NCBI RefSeq assembly: GCF_008831285.2
Contig: NC_045140.1
Span: 19,032,370 to 19,096,369 of the forward strand
Source of the DNA: Nymphaea colorata
Taxonomy: Eukaryota; Streptophyta; Magnoliopsida; Nymphaeales; Nymphaeaceae
Length of the DNA stretch: 64,000 nt
Direction of reading: 5' to 3'
Part shown: positions 11,802 through 21,336 of the stretch, one piece after another
How positions within the stretch are numbered: the first letter of the stretch is position 1
Layout of the letters: each line of letters starts with the position of its first letter
Notes under the pieces: generated by a model
The model's input: only the letters and a program-made list of their open reading frames with translations
What the model was told of the DNA's origin: nothing
Databases searched by the model: none
Made by a program: the position numbers and the translations under genes

Positions 11802-12411
11802 AGGTGCAAGGGTGAAAGATGATATGTCCATGCATTTTTCTGTCTGTCGAAAAACAAAGCTTTTCTATATTCTTCCAAGGCTTCTTGCATCTGAAAATGG
11901 CTTTAATTTAATTTTTAGCATTTGGTTGTGGTGTACCTTCTTATAAATACTTGAGGAAATAAAACCATTACAGGCTCTTTTTTATGTATGCCAATGGCCG
12001 TGTGATCTACCTATATAGATGAAAGGGAACTGCCAACTCTTGCCGTTTCTCTATGTATATGGCCGTTGTGAGAGGCACCGCCCGCCTCCATTACCGACAC
12101 TGGGACCTCATGGCGGAGATCTACTTCTCCACCCCCTTCCTCCTCTTTTGTTGTTCGTTAAGGACGTCGCGACGCTCTTCGAACGCCTCCTCGGGCTCTG
12201 GCTTCAAAATATGTTGACCGTAATCTAGTCTTAATAAATAATTTTGAAGACAACAAAGGATCTTGATTGGAGAAAATTATCAAGAAATTTTATTGTTCTA
12301 GTAAAAAGTTGAAACTTTTACAGAGATATATATACGGCATTTTTTCGTAGCCTTTCAACTTATACAAACAAATTATTTTCCTTTCACTAAGCAGATTGGT
12401 CACCAGTAAAA
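11802..12411. other. Convergent spacer between GH81 and BRCT-RING genes
   Basis: This holds the 3' ends of two converging genes. AATAAA at 11958-11963 suits the GH81 poly(A) signal, about 160 bases past its stop. A GC-rich island at about 12060-12215 is unlike the AT-rich flanks and has open frames, but no known domain. Confidence 0.5.
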
Positions 12412-14345
12412 TTACAAGTCATAAGACGGTCTTCTACGCAGATTACACCATCTACATGTCCACGAAACTCCAGTATACGGAGGGTCCAAACAAAATGAAT
12501 GAACCCAACGACTCCTGCAGCTGCCACACCTAAGAAGAAGATCATCTGCATCTCCACTGCCGCACTTGTAGCATATGAACGCCAATGCCTATTGAGAACA
12601 GCAGTGAGAGAAAATTGATTAGTCACGTTCAGAAGCTGTCAGGCCAGAAGTGCATTTCATGCACATGCGGAAGACGAGAAAGAGAGAGGCTGCAAGCGTC
12701 AGTCACGCAGTTAGACCTCCCCTTTCACCGACTTACAGTTGCACTGCTATGAAGTTACAGACTGCAACTCTTGTGAAAAGTTCGGAACATTCGTCTATTA
12801 AAAAAATGAAATACGGGGATATTCACCGGATTCTTCATATCATCTTCCCTTCTGTGAAGCAAGATTAAGTTTGTGTTTGAAGCGCACGGGATAGTCTGTG
12901 AAAATATCTTTTGATCAGGAGAAGCAGCATCCTCCACCCTTGTGATGCACACAAAGGAAGCCTTGCATAAGGGACATGTTGACTCTTTGCTCCTTGAAGC
13001 CTGGCAGATTCAAATTTTACAGAATTTCAGAATATATACTTAGATATTTAAGAACATGGTTCTCCAATATGTGGGCATCAGTTACCATTTGATCAGCCCA
13101 GCTTTGTATGCAGGCATAGCAGAAACGATGCCCACAGGGTAGCACTCCCCTGGTTGAGCAGAACTCTGTCCAACAAATGGCGCAAGAAATTTCTATTGAT
13201 ACAGGTATGCTGCATGACGCCTCTACAGGTGCATGCCCTTCATACTCAACACTAGCTTTCCCCTTATCATCGTTCAGCGAGTTTGACTTGGACTTCTTTG
13301 CTATCTCTATGCCGTCACTTCTTGATCTGCCACTGTCAAGACGAGGAACATTTTTGAGGTCTTGGCAACTATCGACAACAAGATCATCCAACTGGATAGG
13401 ATCCAAAATAGCATGATCATGGTCCGCATTCCTTCTACTGGAGGTAGTTGGACCAGCAGTGTAAGTACTTCCCTCTGAAACACTACCAGAGCGTGTTTTC
13501 TGGACAGGGACAACAAGAACGTGGATCAGTTTCACCTCGACAAAGGAACAAGCAAAAGGAAAAGCAGATGCATGTCCAATAATCATTTAGAAAAGCACCT
13601 GTCATCGAATCAAAAGCAAAACATGCAAGGAAAACAAGAACTTTTAAGGCATCAGAATAAGTAATAACTAATAACAAGAAATATGAACGAACCAAGGGGC
13701 ATTTTCAGTTCCCTCCTTACTGAAGAAGGCCAAGGTATTGCAAATGCTATCATAAAGCTGAAAAAAGACCAGCGTAACATGATTCCATAGTAGACGACCA
13801 AGAAACCAGAAATCCATTTTTTCATCCGGGCCCTGCACAGCTTGAAATGTTGCGCTTTTGGGCTGGAAAACGTCCCTTGCATTGGGCCTTTATCATTTTC
13901 CAATTCCCATGTGCAATCGGTTTAGATGATGGCCATTCTTCTTGGACCAAAAAAGTCAGTACACATCATCCTGTTTCTTTCATCTTTGACAGGCTAGTAG
14001 ACGATCAAATAAAAACAAATGAAGATTGTTCTTTTCACTTCAGAGAGTTTCTTCATTTGTTTTTTTCTGACATTATACAAGCACAATCCAGAGTCAGAAC
14101 CCGAGACTAAATTATTCATGACAAATACCCAAGTTATCAAAAGCAGTATTTGCTGGCTACGTACTCCCTCGGTGCAAGCTTACTACCTAATGTCCTATCG
14201 TGCATTTTAATTTACACTGTTATGACTTGATAATTATAGTCTTTTCATTGAGAAGTGTTTTAGCTTCACTGTAAAGTGTAAACTTAACAAACATTACTCC
14301 ATTTTATTGGTCAGCGGCTCTAAGCTCATCTAATTGCCTAAGCTG

Positions 14346-14378
<33 letters not shown>

Positions 14379-17300
14379 GTGTGTTCATGCAACTCTGAAT
14401 GTGGGTATTTATTTGAACTTTTTTGTGTTTACGCCACTCCATATGTGTTTATACTTTATGTATGTGATTATGTATAGTAACATTATGTGGAATTTATTTC
14501 TTTCTACATTTTCCCTTTCTTTTGCACCGTTTAAAGCACTTAGTCCAGCCTAGGCGAACTTCAGCCCTGGACTCTCCTCATCGCCTAGGCTCTGCCCAGC
14601 ACTTTTAGCAATATAGCCTATGACCGATCAAAACTCAAACCAAAAGAAGTATCAAGGATCTGTTGTTCAAGAGTAATTTCATTAACATTTTCCGCCATCA
14701 TCGACAATCACATTCCACTATAGCAACCTTCCTTGAAAATATGTGCTCACAATCTCATGCTTGTTCCAACAATTGAAGGTTTCTAGAATTTCTTTTACTT
14801 CCAATGACCAACAGTTGCTGTTGCACATGCCATGCTTACTATTACGTCCCTAGCACTGCAGTGGTTTCTTTAGATTTATTTGAGAAAGAACAGAAAATAT
14901 GATTACCCAAGATCAAAATTGAAGATAATTTGAAAAAATGGAACAGCAGGATCACCTTTTTTATGACATACCATCAAAAATCATATGCTTTATCAAGACA
15001 AACTGATATTATGAACGTAGCAGTGCATGTCATAGTGAATCTTGCATACCATCAACATTATATCTGTGTGTGTGTGTGTGTGTGTGTATTACCGTTGCTT
15101 GAAAAAACTGCTCGAGAGTCCCAATTGAAGTTTTGTGCCCACTGCTCAGATTATGGTGTTGCTTTTTTCCTTTCACCAACTCCTTATTGGAGCCTCTATA
15201 TGGTGTGCTCTTTCTATTGGTAGACTTGGATACAGTCTGTACTTAAACATTAAAACAGAGTCAGATGGCAGACAAAAACATATCATTCATGTGAAAATGC
15301 TAAATACCAGCAGAAGGCACAAGATGGCCGTCTTTTATGCACATTTTTAATTTCAGATAAAAAGATAGATGGTAAGCAACAAAATCGAACCTGATCATGT
15401 TAATGTTAAATACAGAACCTACTTTCCAGAAAATTCTGCATAATCCACACTCTGAATCAAGACTTCCACAAACAGCTGCTAGATGCAAATTTTGGACTAA
15501 TTATCAACTATCACAAGCAACCAAATGCCAAACTCCTTGAAACTTCGTGATCTAAGGTCCCATTCTTAGGCAATAGGCTCAAAAAATGAGAATGAAGATG
15601 ACATCATGAAAAAAATCTAAATTTGCAAACAGACAAAGTTTTGGCACAGGGTCATTGAGACCATGAAACTTAAATCTTCACTTCGGTGTTCCATTCACTT
15701 ATCTCAAAATTACAAAAGTCAGCCTGAATCTGCGAGTTCCATCAGTGACAGATTCAAGAGCGGTATGCATTATTTTTTATTGTTTTAAATATTTTCAAAA
15801 TTTTCTTGTTGTTAACTAATTTTTATATATTTTTCAATTGTTTATTAAGAAAATGAAGTAAATATTTTTTTTCCCAATTCATGACCAATTCTGCTGAATT
15901 GCTGAATCTGCAGATTCACCTAATTGGCAGCCTCGCTCACTCAACTTAAAGATGGTCTTTATAATACTACATTAGTACATTTGATTACAATTCAAGATAG
16001 TCTTATATCTAACAAGAACTCATTCATGGAAATATTTTTTATCAAGCTTCGGAAATGCAGCTTCAGGTTGGTGAAGTCTAGGGCACAAAGCATTCAAGCA
16101 TAACAAGCAGCACTTCCCTGAGGTCTCTTCATAATGACTGACAATGTTGTCATTGAACAATCTTTGCTTATTCCTTTTATTCAATGTTTGCAGAACCTAT
16201 GACATGATTTAAATCAATCATGTGTAAAGCCTGATGCAAAAAGAGTTGCAGTAGAAGTAAAAATATAAATAATTAATAGAAAAGGAACCGCAATCCAGTC
16301 ATGCTGCCAAAGCATGACTTATAAATTTTGCAAGAATGAAGCATCATTTCTACCAAAGAGTGTGACTTATAAATTCAGCAAGAATGAAGCATGATTAGTT
16401 AAGACAATGTTGACAGAGTACTTACCCCATCAACCATATTTGATGTGGACCACATTGTACCTTCTATTTTTGAGCACCTCTTATCAATCTCCAGAAGTTC
16501 TGATGCATTGAAATTATTGGAAATATCTAGTAACTCCTTCCTTTCCAAGCGCAATCCGAGACTTCGCTTTTGGCCAAGCTTACTCTCTATAGTTGGTGTC
16601 TTCCATAATAAAGGACCTATGTCCTCACCACTACAAACAAGGTGAGTAAAGTAAACAAAATGGATGTAGAGAGAATGTTATAGGAGATACTAGAAACAAA
16701 CAAAGACATGCGCACAACTTGATCAGATATACATCATATATGTTTTGTGAACGTAGAACGTGACAAGGAAAAGAAAACCATTTTTGTAATTTAAAAGAGA
16801 AAGCACCAATCACTTCTATGCAGTTGTACCCAAAAAATTAACACTATCACATGTCCGATAATGCAGGGTTACATGGGTGCAGCACTGCATGCAAAAGAAA
16901 AGCACAAAAAGAGTAATAGATATAGAAATCATTAAGGAATATTCCATCAAGTACTTGTTGAAGAACATTTATGAACTTCCAGTTTGCAGTCCATACTGAT
17001 AAATTAGTAACCAATCAAAAGCTCAGACAGGCACAAAATTGCCAGCAGCTATTTACCAGATACTTTGCAGTTTGTAAAAATGGTACGGAGCATCATAGAA
17101 AATATGCTCATAATAGCTCTTCAAAATGACAATGAGAACTGGCAAGCTTAGTTCCTATAATATAAAAAATTTTTGCCCATTTATACAGCAAGCTAAACTG
17201 AATGACTTCACGAAGGAGAGACCGTCAGTTGCTGCAGAGACAGTTATTTGTTGCATATTTTGGTGCATATTGCCAACTTAAGCTTATAATTGACTATTTT

Positions 17301-18419
17301 ACTTCACAAGAAAAATGGTCCTTGTATATAAGAGGTATTTCTTCCCAATAACTAAGGCTATGTGTACTGACAGCTGTAACAAACTAATGATCTGATGTAG
17401 TTGGAATCTCAAATGGTAATTTTTCCTTCCAGGTACGAAACTGGGTAGCCAGAGCTAAAGTCCACGTAAATATATGATTTAGACGCCCTAACAGCGTGTC
17501 AATATTTCAGCCCCCAAATATCGTCGTAGGCAAGTAACAGCATTACATGTACAGAAATACAGATTATCTCAAGCGAACAAAGAAAAAGGACCAAAATTAT
17601 CGATTTCAGTAATTGCACGGTAAGCCACAAATCCATCGATCTTCTCTTTTACGTGCTGAAACTGAACAAGAGCTTTGAAATGAAGGGCGAGAGAGGAATC
17701 AGTCAATCAACAACTTCCCCTATGTGCATTTTTGTAGGAAAACAATCTAACATAACCGCGGAGAAGATTTTGAGAAGAAATATGACGCATACTTTTTGTC
17801 TTATATCTGTATAGTAGAGAATCTAGAGATAAATATTGATTTTCGATCAAAAGAATATAAAAATCGTAGTCCCTATCCAGAAACTAATACAACCTTCGGT
17901 TTAAGGTCAATTAAACCACATACTCCCATGAATAGTGCAATCACTATTGTATCAGATTGAAAAGGATTGGCTAACGAATGCATCTCAGGATTGGCAGAAT
18001 ATTGGGTGATGATCTCATGACGGCTAGATATCCAATTGTTAATATCTCAAGCATTTGAGAATACCTCGACGAGGTGTATGGGCTTTCTCTAAGTCTCTCC
18101 CTTGCCTTCAAACAATCCTCAAACCACCGGTGGTTCAATATCGTAATCCCATGGCTCTTTGCAAAACTGTACTTCTTCCCCTGAAATCGCCAGCACACCT
18201 GTTCAATTGAAAAGATTAGATTTGCTAGCATTTCATGAAAACGATGCAAGGGAAAGAAAAAGGCCGACTCCCGAATTCAGAATTCCTGTTGCCCACCAGA
18301 TGTGATGTCGTTCTCGTCAACGTTCCCACGTAATTGGCACCAGTTTCGTTTATGAGCTTGATGAGATTGAACCTCTCTGACCCATAGTAGCCACTCACAG
18401 CAGCCACAACAGAGTCCAT
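12412..18419 (-). CDS. BRCT-RING-PHD-like zinc finger protein (putative E3 ligase)
   Basis: The product has 408 residues from six exons: 18419-18297, 18198-18065, 16630-16426, 13499-13086, 13000-12827 and 12588-12412; all phases agree. Residues 1-86 form a BRCT domain ([19 protein letters not shown], then HRWFEDCLK), a phosphopeptide-binding module of DNA-damage proteins. Residues 260-304 form a C3HC4 RING (C260, C263, C276, H278, C281, C284, C301, C304), the hallmark of ubiquitin E3 ligases. Residues 356-398 form a C4HC3 PHD-like finger (CYKC, CGSC, WVHSFC, WTCRWC). The same order occurs in an Arabidopsis protein annotated as RING plus BRCT (At1g67180, from memory). The start was chosen because it opens the BRCT fold. 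Upstream sequence near 18800 may hold a non-coding first exon. Function in DNA repair is inferred from the domains. Confidence 0.85.
14349..14377. repeat. (TA)n microsatellite
   Basis: About 14 TA units within intron 3 of the BRCT-RING gene. Confidence 0.9.
14540..14625. repeat. GCCTAGGCG inverted-repeat patch
   Basis: GCCTAGGCG and CGCCTAGGC face each other across about 40 bases inside a GC-richer patch of an otherwise AT-rich intron. Such CCTAGG-rich patches are common in dispersed plant repeats. The family and borders are not clear. Confidence 0.35.
15065..15089. repeat. (TG)n microsatellite
   Basis: About 12 TG units within intron 3 of the BRCT-RING gene. Confidence 0.9.
16315..16391. 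repeat. Short duplication in intron, about 48-bp spacing
   Basis: GACTTATAAATT...GCAAGAATGAAGCAT occurs at 16315 and again at 16363 with two to three changes, just outside exon 3 of the BRCT-RING gene. Confidence 0.75.
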
Positions 18420-18969
18420 TCCCGATATGGGATGACTCCCTTGCCCTGAAAACCAATACGACAACAATATAAATTCGCTGATCACCGCAGAAGAGTTCGG
18501 ACCTTACTGATGAGATCTTCATTTAGCTCAATATAGTCAGACACATGAATTCGATCAACTTTTCCGAACCGATTGGAACAAAACAAGCACCAGACTCCCT
18601 GCATAGCACAGACTCTTTCCCCTTATATCTCATCCAATAATCATTTCTTCCGCATCACCACAGCAGAATCTTGCTACGACATGCCCTAAACTTCAATGCT
18701 TACAAAGAGAAGAATAGAGGGTACCATCAGAGGTGGTTCCGATCATCAATTTCCTGCGGCGACGGCGGCAATCGGAACGGCCGTCATCCTGTCGAGGCCG
18801 CACCTCTCCATGCTCCATGGCTTCCACCACGATCGCTCAAGCCGCGCTCCTAACGGGACGAGAGCCGCTACCGGGGGAGCAGCTTTCGAATTTCAAAAAT
18901 TTGAGGCAAGGTTGAAAGCGGGGAAACGAAGACGGGTTTTGTAGACTTGTAGATATTAACGGTTCGGTT

Positions 18970-19335
18970 ATATTTGAAACGAACCCAGTAAACTGGGCAG
19001 AAAGGTATGCCCGGGAGACATGGGCATCCGGCCGGATATCCAACGGATACCTGTTATTCGGTTCGAGCGGATCCGGATCGGGCCGAATACCACGTCCAAA
19101 AAAATCGGCCTGGGTCGGCCTGAGGGCTGGGCTGGGTTCGACAACTTTTAAATATTAATTTTATTTTATTAATAATATATTATTTTATTGTTAAAAATAT
19201 ATTTTTAAAACACTTTTTATATTTAAAAAAACATTCTTTATTGTAACCGGGCCCGGGCTCGAGTTTTGGGCATCGGGCCTGAGCCCAGACTCAAGTTCGG
19301 GCATCGGCCCTGGGCTCAGGTCTAATGCTCGATGT
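18970..19335. repeat. GC-rich arms around AT-rich core, probable transposon remnant
   Basis: GGATCCGGATCGGGCC and GGGCTGGGCTGGG words on the left, and CCGGGCCCGGGCTCGAG with two GGGCATCGG(G/C)CC copies on the right, flank a core of almost pure A+T (about 19145-19245). This pattern is typical of hAT-like non-autonomous plant elements. No clear terminal repeat or target duplication was found. Confidence 0.35.
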
Positions 19336-19370
19336 TCTTCTCACGAATTAAAACTATCAACATCGTCTAA

Positions 19371-19580
19371 GGGGCGTAGCGCAATCAGGTGGTAAGCAGG
19401 TCGCATTGATTGAGTCTCGGGTTTGAATCATATGGGCGTTGTCACTGTCACAGTTCGGTGTTTTAACTACAAACAATGGCACTCAGTACTCACAATACTG
19501 AGTTGAGTTGAATGATGTATTATATAAAGATTGACAGTTTTGGATAAATAAACATTTGAAAGAAAGGAAAAAAAAAAAAA
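19371..19580 (+). mobile_element. tRNA-derived SINE-like element
   Basis: The head reads GGGGCGTAGCGCAATCAGG, close to a tRNA A box, and GGGTTTGAATC at about 19419-19429 is a B box with one C-to-T change. About 150 bases follow without coding sign, ending in a run of 13 A at 19568-19580. Candidate target duplications are AAAACTATCAACA at 19350-19362 and AAAACTACGAACA at 19577-19589, which match at 11 of 13 positions. The left copy lies eight bases before the head, so the exact 5' end is uncertain. Confidence 0.5.
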
Positions 19581-21170
19581 CTACGAACAAGAAATGACCA
19601 TAGGGATCGCATATAAGTAAAATTAATTCAAGAAACTATGGTTAATCAAAATCAGAAGTTTGTGGAATGTTTTCATGTGACTAAACACTTAAAAACTGCT
19701 TTTGCAAACACCATGTCACAAAATAATTGGCAATAGTTTACGGTTTAGTGATGGTTTGTGGCATTTTGAACAATGATTTATTATGTTTTTAGTGTTGGTT
19801 TTCAGATATGGCGTTTAAACGACGAAATGTGAAGTTAAAAAGTAAATTCAAACATGGTATTATATTTTTCTTCATCCGCATCGGAAACTGAACATACGAA
19901 CATCCAAAAGATTAGTAAAGAGTACTTTCGATTTTAATATGATATATTTACATTTCTACACCAAGCTTAATTTTAGTTCTTAAATTGACTTCTGGAACAC
20001 ATTTTTTTCTTATAAAATCATTTTGATCACAGAATATTTATGGAAGTCATACTCACATCAATATATTGTGATTGAAGAAAATGTATCTGAACTACTTGAA
20101 CCATGTAATGTTATTTTTCTATGTATGGCTCCACTACCATAAAATAGGGCATAGCATGATCCCCGTCAAAACAGTGAATCAATTGAATTGAAGAAACAAC
20201 CCAAAGTTCTTAGCCAAATTGAATTATTGGAAGAGAAAATGCACTATCAAAAAGGAAAATAATAAAAATATGATGGATACAATCGGCTGATTTGGTGGAA
20301 CACATTTTTCTTTGGAGCACAAGGCATGAATGTCTTAATTCATGAATTCTATACTTTTAAGTTCCTTTTTATCAAACAAAACAAGCTTTTTCAAATTTTA
20401 GAAACAAAATTTCGTACTATTAAACTCAAAAGAAAATTGAAACTGCAATTGTCATTCCAATTTAAGTTGAAGTGAGAATTTGATTCTAGAATTTTGATTC
20501 CACAATCAAATTTCTATGACATCAAAGGCCTTCTTAGAATATATTCTCGAATTGGTGAATTGACAAACAAAATAGAGTTTTCCAAAATGGTAGCATCTAA
20601 TGCACATGGACGGATGAAAATTTGAACCTTTGGAAATCGAGAGTTGTTTTGACATTTTTCAAGAAGTCGGTGGGCCGTTTTTTTTTTTTCTCTCACTTAT
20701 CTCGACTCTTCAAGGGATTGCCGGCGACGCGTTTGAGCAATGAAATGCTTAATAGCGTCGCCAAAACCAACGTATTAGTGTTAGTGGGTTGGTTTCCTTT
20801 TTTTTTCATTTTTCTTGAAAGTCATTAAATATTTAAAAAAATTAATTAAAAATAAAAATACTTAAAAATCAGCGTCCGGACGCTCGCATACAATGCATCA
20901 AACAGTCTTTTTTTTTTCTTTAAATACTTTTACCGTTTTAATTAAAACGATTTTTTTTTTGTAGAATATTTTAACAGCGTACGTGAGGAGAAAAAAACTT
21001 GTTATTCAGGCGAGAGAAGCGAAGCAGCGGGAAATGAGTCGCTTCATCGAATGACGTTGCTTGGGCCGAGCCGAGCCGAGCCGCCGGCTTCACAGCACCA
21101 ATGAAAATTACTATTGATGCACTTATCTTTTTCTTTCTCGACAGTGTAGCACATATGTAATTTGCAGAAG

Positions 21171-21178
21171 ATATAAGG
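21171..21178 (+). promoter_or_regulatory. TATA-like box of TAF10 gene
   Basis: ATATAAGG lies 166 bases upstream of the TAF10 start codon and is followed by a CT-rich leader (about 21224-21270), a common layout for plant core promoters. Assigned by inspection. Confidence 0.35.
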
Positions 21179-21336
21179 CCGTTTTGACCGATTCACGTCA
21201 TAGTCGCGCCCGTCCTCGCCCTCTTTCTCTCTCTCTCGCTCTCCTCCCCCACCTTCCTTCTCTCTCCCCTGGTGGGCTTTCTGGTGCCTGGGCTTCGATT
21301 GTTGGTGAAGAAGAAAAGGAAGTGGGAGGGAGGGCC

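Larger units (their letters stand above)
18420..21336. other. Divergent spacer between BRCT-RING and TAF10 genes
   Basis: The left part (to about 18900) is GC-rich and probably holds the 5' UTR and first non-coding exon of the BRCT-RING gene. The middle (about 18960-19580) is repeat-derived: GC-rich arms around an AT-rich core, then a SINE-like copy. From 19580 to 21000 it is AT-rich with no recognisable feature. A TATA-like ATATAAGG lies at 21171 and a CT-rich TAF10 leader follows. Confidence 0.55.

Noticed and set aside
18671-18944. Overlapping plus-strand frames near 18700-18940
   Set aside because: They are short GC-rich frames opposite the likely 5' leader of the BRCT-RING gene and show no domain.
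19371-19443. A tRNA gene at the SINE head
   Set aside because: The A and B boxes are present, but the acceptor and anticodon arms do not pair by eye and the B box is altered.
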